NCBI GenBank assembly: GCA_025201375.1
Contig: JAIWZP010000002.1
Location: 434,001-498,000, forward strand
Origin: Gongronella butleri
Taxonomy: Eukaryota > Mucoromycota > Mucoromycetes > Mucorales > Cunninghamellaceae
Direction of reading: 5' to 3'
Length of the DNA stretch: 64,000 bases
Position 1 is the first letter of the stretch. Every line of letters begins with the position of its first letter. Below, in pieces: positions 48,823 to 61,231 of the stretch. The notes under the pieces were generated by a model. That model had not been told where the DNA came from. It did no database searches and saw nothing but the letters and a program-made list of their open reading frames with translations. The translations under genes were made by a program, and so were the position numbers.

Positions 48823-48880
48823 TACAGTATTATATCAAGCAGATTACAGTATTATATCAAGCAGATTACAGTATCATAGT
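48823..48880. repeat. 22-bp tandem repeat between convergent genes
   Basis: Units beginning TACAGTATTATATCAAGCAG start at 48823, 48845 and 48867 (the third diverges). The units carry the same TACAGTAT core that recurs in other intergenic DNA of the window. Confidence 0.8.
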
Positions 48881-48920
48881 AATCATAATTACTGTATAAT
48901 AATTGTATCTTTTTTATTAT

Positions 48921-50777
48921 TTATCGATAAAATTCAAGCTTGTCTAGATTTAGGGACAGACATGCAATGACGTTGATAAAACGCTTTTGAAGCAAAATCC
49001 AAATGTCTTGGTGGACACCTGTAGGGCAGAGCGGCTTTGACGCCAAGCCATCATTGCCGCCGTTTTCGTAAGCCGTATACATTCGATCGATTTGATTGAG
49101 CAGCCAAAGTGTCTCATCGTGTGTAAGTTTGCAAATTTTGGCGACATGGGCACCCCGTCTTGCATCAAGTTTGCCATGACAAAGAAAAATGACCGGTGTT
49201 GTAGTTTTGGCGAATCCATGATCTTGCAAAAAAATGTAGAGTCCAACCTCACAGCCTGTGATATGCAGCGTAAGATTAGCCACAGGTGCTGATGTCCACG
49301 AGCAATAGTGCATGGACTCCTGCATGATTGTTTGGAGCTTGGGCATCCACGGGTTGTCGATTGGCCGAGGATGATACACCAATTGGTTCTCAATTGTTGG
49401 CTGATTTTGATTCATTATTTCTTGATTGTCGTAAACGTTGACATAGTAGAGTCTCAAACGTGTCAGCCTGGGGGATTGATCGACAAACTTCTCCAAAACT
49501 TGCAATGTGTCCAAGTTGCATTGAAGAAATTCCAAATTTTCAAGTGACAATAGAAGTGGCAGTGCTACATTTTCCTTTCCAAGAAGCAATGTCATTGACC
49601 TCATTTCAAGTGTTTCCAAGCGAGGCACGAGCTGCAGCATTTTCGCCAATCGCTGCAAAGTAAAATCACCATCATTTGTACGCCCAGCACCGCGTAACTC
49701 AAGTTTCTTGATGCCGTCGAGTGGAAAGCAATGGAGCCATGGGTATAAAATATTTTTCATGTTGATCGTCAAGCATAAATGTTCGACAGTATGCATCTGT
49801 GACATGGAATTGCTGTATCCAGGGCCATCGTGCTTTGCATCACCCACCAAAGCGTTGCCTGGTACGCTGATCTTCAGGTATTTTGGATACCCAGAGCGCG
49901 CCACGATGCTCGGAGAGAGTCGGAAGTGTGTTGTAGGGTGCTCAGGGCGGAGGGACATACAGTGTTGCACGCATAAATGCATTGAATGCATGTTGGGAAG
50001 AGTAAAAAAGAAATAGGCAAGCATTGCTTCATAGTCTTGAGAATGTAGTGCAAAATCCGCGAGGCCAAAGGTGAACGACAATTCTTTCAGCATTAGATGC
50101 TGCTTGTTCTTTTGCTCCATGACGTTTTGGACCCAGTCGACCAGTCGCTTGCCGTCAATTTCGTTGAAACCGTGTCTGTCATGCCTTGTGTTAATATTCA
50201 AAGTGACCAATTGCGGTAAATGATCAAGCATTGTGACAAGACGATTCATCAGGCGGTCATAGGGGAAATCAAAGATCAGCAAATATGTCAGCTGGGAAGG
50301 AATCATTGTGTCCGGCACAGTATATCGAGCACGCAGTAAATTTAGCCTCCGTACAGCTGGTAACAAGACCAATTGATCCCATACTATTTGATTCAGCTCC
50401 ACGGACCATTCGCGGAAACTAGAGGCTGCTGGAAAGTCCAGAGTCAAGTCATTTGTCTTTTGGCTCAAGCGGAAAATGGCAGGTGTGAACATTTTGGCGA
50501 TTTCGAAGTCTCTAATATTCATATTATACGTATTGACCCGGATCGTAAGTCGCTTTGTGTGAGCGAGTACTTGCGATGCTGGTGAAAGAGTGTCATCGAA
50601 GCGCTTTAGTCGCTTGGCGTTGCTCAAATCAATGTGGCGCACTGAAAATGCAAGAGGCGTCGCCACGCGTCGAAACGCCGCATTGACGAGCCGCAGCTTT
50701 GGCAAATCTGACTCGAATACGAACGCAAAAATTTTGGAGAGCAATTCGCTTGGAAGATCCATCAATGTAACGGGCAT
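48921..50777 (-). CDS. F-box protein with leucine-rich C-terminal region
   Basis: A single exon of 618 residues, with ATG at 50777 chosen because the F-box begins right there; the longer frame to 51122 adds only low-complexity and hydrophobic residues. Residues about 5-45 (LMDLPSELLSKIF...LPKLRLV) form the F-box, the Skp1-binding part of SCF ubiquitin ligases. The rest is Leu-rich with spacing like degenerate LRRs (for example LENLEFLQCNLDTLQVL). It should choose substrates for ubiquitylation; the target is unknown. A minus-strand TATAAAAA lies at 50857-50864, about 80 nt upstream. No introns, unlike most neighbours. Confidence 0.88.
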   Translation of the reverse strand: MPVTLMDLPSELLSKIFAFVFESDLPKLRLVNAAFRRVATPLAFSVRHIDLSNAKRLKRFDDTLSPASQVLAHTKRLTIRVNTYNMNIRDFEIAKMFTPAIFRLSQKTNDLTLDFPAASSFREWSVELNQIVWDQLVLLPAVRRLNLLRARYTVPDTMIPSQLTYLLIFDFPYDRLMNRLVTMLDHLPQLVTLNINTRHDRHGFNEIDGKRLVDWVQNVMEQKNKQHLMLKELSFTFGLADFALHSQDYEAMLAYFFFTLPNMHSMHLCVQHCMSLRPEHPTTHFRLSPSIVARSGYPKYLKISVPGNALVGDAKHDGPGYSNSMSQMHTVEHLCLTINMKNILYPWLHCFPLDGIKKLELRGAGRTNDGDFTLQRLAKMLQLVPRLETLEMRSMTLLLGKENVALPLLLSLENLEFLQCNLDTLQVLEKFVDQSPRLTRLRLYYVNVYDNQEIMNQNQPTIENQLVYHPRPIDNPWMPKLQTIMQESMHYCSWTSAPVANLTLHITGCEVGLYIFLQDHGFAKTTTPVIFLCHGKLDARRGAHVAKICKLTHDETLWLLNQIDRMYTAYENGGNDGLASKPLCPTGVHQDIWILLQKRFINVIACLSLNLDKLEFYR

Positions 50778-50856
50778 AATGGAGGAAAAAGTGAAAAATG
50801 GACGGAAAACGGGGAACGAGAAAGAAGCTTGGTATAAAGTTTCAAATGGGTAACGC

Positions 50857-50864
50857 TTTTTATA
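50857..50864 (-). promoter_or_regulatory. TATA box of the F-box gene
   Basis: TATAAAAA on the minus strand, about 80 nt upstream of the F-box ATG at 50777; this supports that start over the longer open frame. Confidence 0.5.
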
Positions 50865-51551
50865 TTGTAGGGGGTTTTGTGTGCAACCATCACAAGAAGG
50901 GAGTGCAAAGATGCACCTCCGCAGTCCGATGCCGCAGTCTCTATTCAATGACTTCAATTTTTTTACTGGAATTGTTCGCGCACAAGCTTTGTAGAAAGAG
51001 TGGGGCTGGCTTGATTTCGTGCACGGTGCAGCAAAAATTGCAGAAAATCCCGTACAGTCATAGCTGGTTATTACTATTTTTTTTTTTTTTTTTGGTCTTT
51101 TACATGTTTCCACACGGATCAAGCAAATCGAGGTGAAATGCGCCGAGCTTGTTACAGATACCTTGGTTCTTTTGTAGCCACGAATTATGCAGTCTCATAA
51201 AAATCGCAATCAACTAGACAGATGCGGAGAACAAAGCGAATTTGGCCTATTTTGTCGTTTGGCCGTCTTCCTCCTTGAATACGCGACCTACAAAAGAGCG
51301 CCGGTTGACGTTTTTGCACGACGCATTTTTTTTATCTCCTAGAGAAAGAAAGAATGTCTAATTTAATTTTTTTTTGGCACAAGGAAACCTAAGGAAGAGA
51401 ACTACAAATGATATTTTCTACTACGTACATACATCCAGGGCGATGGCGGATGTTCAATGGAGATAAGATGGATGGGGGGGGGACGAGAGGGATTCAAGAG
51501 AAAGGGAAAAAAGGGGACGAAATTGCTGGTTTTTTTTTTTTTTTTTTTTTT
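50865..51551. other. Intergenic region between the F-box and CLU1 genes
   Basis: Upstream DNA of the F-box gene and the 3' side of CLU1. It has a T22 run near 51532-51553 and a short segment at 51180-51230 weakly like the dispersed repeat. No gene is supported. Confidence 0.4.
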
Positions 51552-54500
51552 TTAGCGGCGCTTGTTGCCTGCGCGTTTGCCGGCTTTCTTGGTGGAGCTG
51601 GTCTTGTTAGCGTCGCCATTGATGTATTGCATGACCTGGTCGATTGGCATTTCACCCGTGGGTATGTCCTGGGTCTGTTGCGCACGGCCATGGGGGACGG
51701 CATGGGTGTTTGTGGGGACGAGATTGGCCTGTTGCTGCTGTTGCTGCATCAGCTTGGCGCGTTGCGCGGTGGCGGTGGCAAGCGCATTGGCCGTCAGCTC
51801 CTTGAGCCACATGTCGCTCTCCTTGGTGCGTGGGTCCTCGTCACCGAGCTTTTAAAAAGAAAAAAACAAAAAGGGATCAATTGTGGCCGATCAAGGAGCC
51901 ATTGGGAAAACTTACCTTCTTTTCAAAGACGCCGTACGCGACGCGCTCGGCGGCCAGTGCCTTGTTAAAGTCGCCTTCGAGGGTGTATGCCTTGGCGAGA
52001 ACGTGGTAGCCGGTAGCGGTGATGACGTGGTCTTTGCCAAGGATGGCCTCCTGCGTGTTGCAGGCGCGCTCAAAGAACTTGGTGCTGGTGGGGTAGTCGC
52101 GTAATGATTGGAGCATAACACCAGCATTGTTCTATTAACCCCCGCCCCCGAAATGAGATTCCGTCTCTTTCTCGTTTTTGGAGACGCTGTCCACCCCCCT
52201 TTTTTTTATCTCTCTTACGTCGGCAGTGGCAGAATCGGGGTGACCAGGGCCGAACAAAAGGTCCCAATAGTAGAGCGCGTGGCGGATGTAGCGCAGCGCC
52301 AGCTTGGTGCGGCCCGCAGCATGCTCAAACAAGCCCAAATTCAGCTATTACGACAATAAAAAAAATTCGGAGGAATGAGACAAAATGATGCATGACATTT
52401 GCCTCGTTTTTTTTTTTTCTCCTGTTCTTACGTAATGATGAACGGTCTCGGGGTGATCGACGCCAAGGGTGCGCTCCGAGGCGATGACGGCCTTGCGTTG
52501 CAAGTCGAGTGCGGCTTCACGATCCTCGGAATGATGGTAGATCATGGCGAGGGTCGCGTAACACTTGCTTGTCTCAGGGTGCAAGAAGCCATACGTCTGC
52601 TCATGCAGCGTCAGCGATTCGAGCAGCAGCTCCAGGCCCAATTGGCGGTGGCCCTGTGCCAATGACACCTTGCCAGCCTCGAATGTCTCCTCGGCAAAGA
52701 CGCTCTGTAATGGAAATGGGTGAGCCATGCGTTTTTTTATCCTCCAGTTCCCCCTATTTTCCCCATTTTCCCCATGATTCCCATTTTTTTTCATTTTTTT
52801 CATTTTTCCCAATTGTTTTTCCACAAAGCTTTACACGAGTGGAAGCCTGCTTGACGGTGGGCAAGACATTGAGGATGTCATCGGGGATAAACGTGGTCTT
52901 GCGGCGTGGTGGGACGGCATTGAGGGCGTCGAGAGCCTGCTGTTGCTTTTTGTTCTTGCGCGCCGTGGGTTTTTGGGAGCGGGCACGCAGGGATTCCAAG
53001 CGAGCATCTTCCTCGGCATTGGTCTTGATCTCTTCCTCGGAGAGGGCGTGGAATCGGTAGTCAATGGCGTGCAATTGGATACCGACGCGCAGGCAGATTT
53101 CGCGGAGGACGGGCAAAGGCTTGATTTCGTCGAATTTGCCTTCTGGGAGGTCGAAACGGAACCAGAGGCGGACTTGCTCGGTCAATTTGTTCTTAAGCGA
53201 CGCCGGGGTGAGGTGGGTCCATTCAAAGTCGTTGCGTTGCTTGTGGGCGGGGACGACGGGCATGGGCTTGGGGTTGAATTCGTGGCCGACCAGACAATTG
53301 AAGTAGTGAGCGATGCAGGCACGCGTCTCCTCGAGAGCGCACTCGGCAAGATACTTGCGCAGCAAGCGCTTGCTGGCGCGCACAATCATCTCTTGGATGG
53401 CCAAGTCGTAAATATGGTGGATGCGCTTGTCGTTGCTAAGCGCAACCAAATTGGCCAGCTTGCCGAGATAGCGCATGTTGATGCCGCGGCGGTGCATGGC
53501 CTTGGTCAATGCGTCGCCGTCCAAAGGCGAAATCGCGTACGACGCGAAATCAAGCACCAAGCTGGGCAAAATCTCTTCGTTGAGGAATTGCGCAGCATCA
53601 CGCACAGCCTGCTCGTCGTCGGGCGACGAAGACGACGACAATTGCGACGTGAACACGTCCGGGTTGAAGCTGAGATCAAAGGCGCTCACGTCAATCTTGA
53701 TCTCTTCCTCGTCCTCTTGCTGTTCTTGCTGTTCTTGGCTTGTTTCGTCATTTTCGGCCTTTTCAGCCTTTTCAGTCTCTTGCGCGTCGTTTTCGCCGTC
53801 CTTTTTGATTTCGGGCTTGTTCTTTGCGCGCTCGGCCTTGATTTCGTCGGTCTTTTGCTTGACCCATTGTCTAAACTTGTGTTCCCAGTAGAGGCTGATG
53901 AGCTCTGGGCGCAGCAGGGTCATCTTGTGCGGGTAAGCGGGCTTTCCGTCCTTTTCAATGCCCTCTTCCTCCTGGAATTGGATATCGACGGGATTGAGGC
54001 GGTACAGATCCAAGAGATAGCGACGGCCATCGGCACCCAATAGACCCTTTGTCTCGACCGACGTGTGCAAGTCAATGGCATTGCCCTGGGCATCGTTGAC
54101 GGCGTGTTGCTTGAGATGCAGGGCCTTTGCAATCTGGGCGCCAATGGCTTCGTGGAATTGGTTGTCAGCAGCGATGGTGAGACCGTTATCGACAGAGCCA
54201 TACACAATGGACGATTCGTCTTGGCGGCGGAAGATGCCGGGCACAATGCTCTGTGCCACAATGCGCTCGCCCTTGTAATCGACAATGACGCTGCCCAGCG
54301 TGGCCAATCCCTCGGGATCGATGCTGTTGACCACCTTGACGCCCTCCAAATCCTTGTTGGTCGCAACATGCGCAGCCGCATCGCCACCCACGGCCTCCAT
54401 GGTACCACGACCGTCGTTGGCCTTGCTGAAAAAGATGTTGTTGTACACAAACATATGCGCGTCTTCAGGCTCCAAAGGGTTCAATGGCGTCACCGAGCCT

Positions 54501-55723
54501 TGAACCACGGACATGGCGCCTTGCACGGCGGCCTCGGTGAACTCCGATTGCACCTTGGTGATCAGACGTTCACGTAGCACGCGTTCTTGCAAATTCGTGC
54601 GCGGTAATTCGCGATGCGACTGCAATTCGTCATTCCAGTCACGAAGCGCGTCCACCGCGTCGGCACCAAAGTGCAAATACGGCTCAGCAGGTCGCGCAGC
54701 GTCATACGTCACCGTCGGCGGCACCACCGCCCACGCGTGCTCCGCGTGATACGTGTTCACAGGCAGCACTTCGAGCATGTGGTGCTGCGTGATGAAATCT
54801 TGCACCAGCGCGAAATTCTTGGCAAAGAGCGGCGACACCTGCTGCAACAAGCGAATCAGCGAGTGCGCGTGCTTGCCAGCACCACGGCCCTTGGGATTGA
54901 ACTCTGTCATCGTGCTCTGGTTCACATAAAACCCGCGCGTCGTCGCCGTGATGCACAAATTCTCGTTTTCAAGCGTCACCACGTTCAAATACAGCAAATC
55001 ACCGGCAAGGCGCCGAGCGTGCTGCACGGGGTTCCACCCAGACAGCGTCAGACTCTTGAGGCACACAGGCGCAGCGCGCACAAACGTCTTTGGCACGAAA
55101 TCAGCCAGATTCGACTTGGCAACCACATCCTTGCCCGTGAACGCGTGCTCGGGAATAGGCTCCGAAGAGAACAGATCCTCCATCTTCTTTTCGCCCTCGC
55201 TGACAATCTCCTCATCTATGAATTTGCCATGAAAAAAAGCCAAATTGAATAAAAATGAGCCAAATAACCCAAGTTTGCCATTTTTTTTCTTACCAATGTC
55301 ACCAGTGACAGCCGTCAAGAAGGACAGCGACGCGTCAATGGCAATGGCGTTGGTGCTGGGCTTGTAAGGGCCGCCCAAAAGGTCGCGCAGACGGTTGATG
55401 TGCAAACGAACATCCTTTTCCGTGTAGACATCTGGTTTTTTTTTTATCAATTGACACGCGTGAGCCATGGTGTCGCGTCTTTTATTGCCCCCTCCCCTCC
55501 ACTCCATGCTTTACCTTCGATGAGCTCAAACTGACACTCGGTTGTAATGCCCTCGACCTCGCCCAATTCCAAGAAATCGCTGATGCGCGCGCCCTTGTGC
55601 TGCAAATAAAAGCACGAGTGGATGCACGTCTCGGGGGACTCCATGATGGACTGCTTGATGTCGTGGATGGTCTCACGCGGGCTGACCTGCGAACAATTGA
55701 TGTGTTAGACACAGTTTTTGCCC

Positions 55724-55769
<46 letters not shown>

Positions 55770-56003
55770 GTGTTTTCATACCAACAGGCTGATTTGGCCT
55801 TGTTTGCCCGACGCAGGCAACTTGACAGTGAGCTGGTAGGGTTCCTCAACAGGAACTATAGGGGGGAAAAAAGGGGGCCAAGTGGTGAGTGAGCAAAACC
55901 AGGCAAAAACGAGGCAAAAACGAAGCAAACAGCTGGTTTCAGCGGCTTTACCTTCTTCCTGAGGCTGATCGTGCTGAGTGGCCGTTTGATCTTTGTCTTC
56001 CAT
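51552..56003 (-). CDS. CLU1: CLU1/CluA, clustered mitochondria protein
   Basis: Nine exons on the complement: 56003-55952, 55855-55782, 55686-55515, 55431-55294, 55215-52835, 52704-52432, 52344-52219, 52131-51916, 51848-51552; 1,242 residues, all phases consistent. CLU proteins bind mRNAs of nuclear-encoded mitochondrial proteins in the cytosol and keep mitochondria distributed; the yeast protein was also found with eIF3 (TIF31). The CLU N-terminal region (ETIHDIKQSIMESPETC), the large CLU domain and the acidic Gln/Glu linker are seen. From residue about 940, TPR repeats follow (YGFLHPETSKCYATLAMIYH, later GVDHPETVHHY and GPGHPDSATAD). The C-terminus is basic (Lys/Arg). Intron 55687-55781 contains a T42 tract. 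Confidence 0.96.
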
Positions 56004-56371
56004 GGCAGCTACAGGGTGGAAAGAGGTGAGTCTCGCGTGAAAAGCAAGAAAAATAAGGTGGAGGGCGCGTTCAGGTACCTAGTAAGCAAGAGGCGTGAAC
56101 AAGGGGGCCGAAAAAAGGAAAAATGTAAGTGAAAGAGGTGTCAAAACGCAAAAGGAGGCACCCCCCGGCCTTTTCCTTGTTGCTCCGCTCGCCTGTCAAT
56201 ACTCAAATGGGGGACCATGGGAAAACATCCCCGTCAAATTCATCTCTTGCCAATGGGTCACGACCCTCTTTTACTCTTAATGTCATCATTAAATTGTGGT
56301 GGCCATGGCAATAGCAAAAAGAGTTATAAATGACACGCTACGCCACGTGAAATCAAGGTTCATATTCCAAA

Positions 56372-56544
56372 ATGGCCCTTTTCACGGAATCCAAGAGCAT
56401 TTTACGGCCGCGCGCTCCCGCCCACCCTGGTAAGCCTTTGCCCTTGCTCTTTTTTTCATGCGCTCCTCTTCCTCATTTCCATCTTTTGTCTCAATGGGAT
56501 TCTCAGAAACAAAAAAGGGCAAAATCGACAATTTTTCGGCGTGA
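56372..56544 (+). CDS. Candidate 31-residue microprotein gene
   Basis: Two short exons, 56372-56429 and 56507-56544, with clean GTAAGC and TTCTCAG splice sites, join in frame. A TATAAA at 56325-56330 is 42-47 nt upstream of the ATG. The peptide starts MALFTESKSILRPRAPAHP and ends KIDNFSA. It lies between CLU1 and ATP synthase epsilon, both on the minus strand. Without splicing, the frame runs to 62 residues, and the extra part is low-complexity. No family recognised; it could be chance, but the site set is well formed. Confidence 0.35.
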
Positions 56545-56658
56545 ACCATTGCATTTTTGACTAAAAGGGACGCCAAGTAACAACAGAGGGGCCCAGTCGA
56601 TGCGAGGGCGACCAGGCTGTTTATTGTATTCGAATGTGGGAAATCATTGCAGAAAGAT

Positions 56659-57114
56659 CTAATGGGATTCGGGCTTGCGGACGAATTGCTATTGTAAAAA
56701 CAAAAAAACAGGTGAGTCTCGGCACGCAATGGCTTTCAATGGCACGCCATGGGGGTATATGATATCCTGTGGGATCCTGATTCCCCCAATCGCACTTTTG
56801 GCTGCCTCAATGGCCCATCATTTCAATCATTTCGAGCCGTACCTGGTCCTTGGCAACACCATTCTCCCACTTGGCGAACTTGAGGCCGTTGTTGTTGCGC
56901 TGGAGGACGGCTTGGGTGCGGACATCGTCCTTCAAGGCGTTGCGGAGAGCACGAGCGCAGATGTTGGCGTATTGAACGTAACTACAGCGAAAAAATAGGG
57001 AAAAAGGTGTAAGCGAGGAGATCAGGCCGGTGAGCGAGCTGATCATGGTGACGACGATATGCAATTCGACTATAGCGTGACGTACGAGATACCAGCAGCT
57101 TTCCAACCAGACAT
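56659..57114 (-). CDS. ATP15: Mitochondrial F1-ATPase epsilon subunit
   Basis: Three exons on the complement: 57114-57086, 56981-56843, 56688-56659; 65 residues. It begins MSGWKAAGISYVQYANICAR, the hallmark of the eukaryotic epsilon subunit in the central stalk of mitochondrial ATP synthase (homologous to bacterial epsilon only by name). The core RALRNALKDDVRTQAV and the KWENG motif are conserved. Length matches the family (about 60-70). The last exon (QFVRKPESH) was preferred because of its strong acceptor TTTTTACAATAG; the alternative is read-through to VRLEMIEMMGH. Confidence 0.93.
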
Positions 57115-57675
57115 GGTGTATAAAGAATGTGAAGAAACAAGAAAGAAAAACACAAAATGGCCGGGATGCGGCCAAGGCTAGAAAAAAAAAATATGGATGG
57201 ACCCCCGCCACGCCGGCAATCCCGGACAAACTCTCGGGGTCGCCGTCACAGGAACCATTGCCAAACCAGGCAAGCGCAACATAATGCCGCTTCAATTCAA
57301 AGGGCGCGTTATCCACGTTTTAAATGGCCTTCCTCCAAAGTAAAACCAGCTCCTTTTCGCACAGAGCGCACCTTTTTCTCCACCATCGTCACAGACGACA
57401 GTCAATGTGACTTAATTTAATGCAATTGAGGACATTCACCCGTAAAAAAATCGAGGGCAATTCCAAAAAGAAACAACACAGCAACTAAAGCACGAAAAAA
57501 AAGTTGGCCAAGGGGGCATTTGGACATCACCACTCACGTCATGGCCGGGTCACATGGCGCGCGTCTGACTTTTTTGGGGAGTGTGTCGAAAATATAAGCG
57601 TGAAACGCACATTTTTCTTTTTTCGCTTTTCTCTCTTCTTATCTTTTCTCGTTTTTATTTTCGTTTATTTACACC
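57115..57675. promoter_or_regulatory. Divergent promoter of ATP15 and the PNS1-like gene
   Basis: Shared upstream region. A TATAAG at 57593-57598 is about 80 nt before the plus-strand ATG at 57676. No other gene is supported. Confidence 0.4.
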
Positions 57676-60198
57676 ATGGACCAGTCGCTTCCCAACCTGG
57701 CCAAGAGCGTGTTTTCGACGCTGAGGCAGAGTATTCTGGAGCCGCCCGCATGGCGCTCGGCGTATGCGCAAATGGAAGCGGAATCGGAGAATGAGGATGA
57801 CGACGGGGACCACGGGTACCGGCAAACCCACCTTCACGCCACACAGCCGTCCGAGAGCCTGTTTTACTCGACACAGCAGCCGGGCCCCGGCGAGGAGAGC
57901 ATACCGCTGACGGACTCGATGGGCCATTACTCCGACCGCAGCCAGCTCATCTTTAGCCAAGACGACCTAGAATCCACTGTCGAAGAAAGCCCCGTAAAAC
58001 ACCCATTTTGCCTGCTCTTTTTTCTTTTTCTTTTTTTTGCATTTGAGTTCCCCAATGGCTCACGTCGCTCTTTTTTTTTTCATGCTAGAAACCATCCGCC
58101 ATCTACCTAGACATCCCATCGACGCAGGCCACCACCAGCCAGGCGCCAAAGCCTTTGTCCGAATCCTTGTTGCCAACCACTGCTGCGGTAAGCCGCCCCT
58201 GCCAAGCCCAATTGGCACCCGTGCCACATCATCTCATCTTTTTTGACGTGTTTAGATTCCAATGGCCATTACCTCTGATACCAAGACCGAGCGCAAGCAC
58301 CGCGATCCCGCATTTGCCATGCTTTACGCCGCCTGCATGGCCATCTACCTGATTTCCGCATTGATCATCCTTTTCACCACCAGTGTAAGCAAATCATCTA
58401 GCTTTATTTGAAAAAGTGGCTAATCGGGTCGCGTTTAGGCAAATGCCATTGAGAAATATGCAAAAGGATCGACATTTGCCACCATCAGAGACAGCGCAGG
58501 CATGCTGACACTAATGATGGCACTTGCCATTGCCGGTGGCGCCATTTGGATCTTTTTGCTACGCACCATGACAAAGGTAAAGCACCCCAAAAAAAAGCAA
58601 ACCCCGGTTTACAGAAAGGCCCTTTTTTTTTTGTTTTAGGTGATTGTGTGGGGTACCCTTGTGCTCATTCCTATTGCTTTTGCTGCCATGTTCATCTGGT
58701 CCATGGCAGAGTCCCTGCACAAGCATGTCTTTTATGGAGGTCATGGGGACGAGATGCAGAACACAAGGTATAATGAGCGCAATGGCTGCAAATCTTGCAT
58801 ATGACCGCATGTTCACGCCTTTTTTTTTTTTTTTTTTAGTTTGACGGTCATTTCCTTTATTCCACTGCTTCTGAGCGGTGTCTATGCATACCTGGTCACG
58901 ATCAATCGCAATCGCATCAACAAGACGATTGGCATCATCGAGGTAAGGGCCCCTTTTTATTTTTTTTTTCATAAAAACGTGTCGCTCATCTCCAATGGGT
59001 CCATTTAGCTCTCATGTGACGTGCTGCGATTTAACCCTGGCATCCTCGTTGTGTCGCTGCTCCTCATGGGCGCATTCATCGTGTTCAGCATCGTATGGAT
59101 CACGCTTTTCAATCGTCTTTGGCTCATGGGCGTGTCTTCCGGCTCAGTGTGGCTCGTCAGCGACAATGCTTACGTCTGGGCGACTTACCACATCTTTATC
59201 TATCTTTGGACCGCAGCTATCCTTATCAACATGCAGAGGTAAATAAGAAAAATGCTCGTGACAAACGAATCATAGGCATGGATAGCCTGATTTCCTCATT
59301 CCCTTTCACCTTCAGGTTCGTGCTTTCAGCGATCACAGCGCAATGGTACTTCCACCGCCACGAGCCGCAGCAATTGGGCTCCGATCATCCATGGGTTATT
59401 GCCTTGCAGCGCGCATCGACCACGTCCTTTGGCACCCTGGCCTTTGGCGGCCTGATTCTTTCGATTGTCCAGCTGCTGCACTTTATGACAAGGCACATGA
59501 AAAAGGTGACAAAAAAAGATGAAAAGAATCTGGTCGGTGCTCATCGATTTGCTTTTTTTTTTTTATTGTGTAGTACACTAAAACAGGATGGCCCTTTGTG
59601 ACCCTGGTTTCTGCCCTTCTTGCATACATCGAGGCCTTGATCAGCAACATCAACAATTATGTCATTGGTCTGGCCGGCATCACGGGCGACGGATTCTGCA
59701 TGTCTGCCAAGGCAGGCACCAAGATTTTCCGGCGCAACCTGATTTCGGGCTTGGTTGGCGGTAAACCCTCCTTTTTTTGCTTCCTTGTGATGCGCGGCGA
59801 CTCATTATTGATTTGTTTTTCTTTCACAGATCTGATAACACGCTTGATTTTGTACATTGGATCTCTGGTCGTGTCGATCGCGTCCGGATTGGCCGCCTAC
59901 ATGTTTGCCAGCCACCAATTGCACTCATCGCACGGCTACGTCGTAGGTATGATTGCCGCGCTCGCGCCCCTTTACATCTCCCAATTCTTCTCGTATACCT
60001 TGATGAGCGTGTAAGCATTTGAAGCAAGAAAAAAAAAAAACCTAAAATTGAGAGAAAAAAAAACATGCTCACCTCGCTCTTTTTTTTTTTTTATGCATCC
60101 CCAGCGTCGACGCCACGTTCCTTTGCTACGCCATAGATCTGGACACCGGGTCCGTGCATCTGTCAGCCGCACACGAGGTCTTTTCCGGCTTTGATTAG
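57676..60198 (+). CDS. PNS1: PNS1/choline transporter-like (CTL) membrane protein
   Basis: Eleven exons: 57676-57993, 58089-58187, 58256-58384, 58439-58576, 58640-58767, 58840-58942, 59009-59238, 59316-59505, 59574-59760, 59830-60010, 60105-60198; 598 residues, all in phase. The first 150 residues are a hydrophilic, acidic tail; about ten hydrophobic segments follow. CTL hallmarks are AITAQWYF, then LQRASTTSFGTLAFGGLILS, and the C-terminal VVDATFLCYAIDLDTG. The family sits in the plasma membrane or endomembranes; choline or ethanolamine is the substrate in animals, but fungal PNS1 has no proven substrate. The C-terminus is HEVFSGFD. AATAAA is at 60332. Confidence 0.95.
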
Positions 60199-61130
60199 AT
60201 CCATTGGCTCGTTCCCTCGCCTCTCCTCCCATTTATCGTATTTATCGTTTACAGGCTCTTTCAATTGTGTGTATTTCCATGTCGTTCTGCCAATTTATCC
60301 CCCCTCACTCTCATCCATCCCTTGGCGTATAAATAAATCGATGATTCCCTTCTTTTTCAAATGAAATGGATGACCATGGACGTGCATCGAAGGAAATCTC
60401 GCTGCTGGAGGCAGAGCTTTGCGACGAGCATCCGCGTGCACGAATTGTCCAAAGGGGTCCATCGTGAAATCTAATAAAAAATCAGGGGTCCAGCTAGATA
60501 CGTATTGGTTTTGGCGTGAAATGCAATCAACTCCGTTTGAGGGCCTATTTTCTAACAAAGTCAATCTCGACAAGGACTGATGCCATGGCATTAAAACATG
60601 AACCACCAAAAAGAACACATTCTGTCGCATATATGAATATTGATGATCGATCAAAACAGCGTGTTTTTGACGAGTCGACAAGAAGCAAGAACGAACTAAT
60701 TTTGGTCAATATTCAATGCGTGATAATCTATTATGCAGCCATAGTAACCGCTCCTTAGGTTCATCAATTTCATGTATCTGGAGGGTGACGTGTTGGATGA
60801 CGGTAAGCGCGGCTCTGTGGCGAGTTCATAGTGGGCAAATCGCTTGCAAAGTTAATTAAAATCTAAATTGGTTCATTGCTCGCTAGCGAAACGATGGATC
60901 GCACTCTTTTTTTTTTTTTTTTTTTTGGCTTTTCGTTTTTTCTCAATGCAGATTGTCTTGTGTACAAGTTGGCGTTGTTCTGGGGACCCCCTTTTTTTTG
61001 AATATTGGTGTGGGAGACTCGCCACGACTTTCCGTATTTGTCCAACAAGTCAGCGCGAAGCAACCATTTTTCAACGCGCAAATTAATTTTTTTTGCATGA
61101 AAATCAGTTGGGCACGTGCAAAATGAATTC
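60199..61130. other. Gene-free region after the PNS1-like gene
   Basis: Holds the AATAAA at 60332 and T-rich runs (60907-60926). A segment near 60470-60550 faintly resembles the TAAAAATC...GGGTC box of the dispersed repeat. No gene is supported. Confidence 0.4.
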
Positions 61131-61231
61131 TAGTGGGCGCGGGTTGCTGGTGTGGGGCGCGCGGATTGGGGTGTGAGGCGCGCGGATTGCTGAAGTGAAG
61201 TGCGCAGGTTGGGATGCAGGGCGTGCAGGTT
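61131..61231. repeat. GC-rich minisatellite of about 18-24 bp units
   Basis: Four to five imperfect units with the core GGCGCGCGGATTG or its variants (GGGCGCGGGTTGCTG, GTGCGCAGGTTGGG, GGGCGTGCAGGTT). It sits directly before the 148-bp tandem repeat. Confidence 0.75.

Noticed and set aside
52943..54043. Long plus-strand ORF (366 residues) inside CLU1
   Set aside because: It lies antisense to a well-supported CLU1 exon, has Leu/Val/Gly-biased shadow composition and matches no family.
60295..60681. 128-residue minus-strand ORF
   Set aside because: It covers the 3' region and poly(A) signal of the PNS1-like gene, ends without domain features and has no promoter or splice support.
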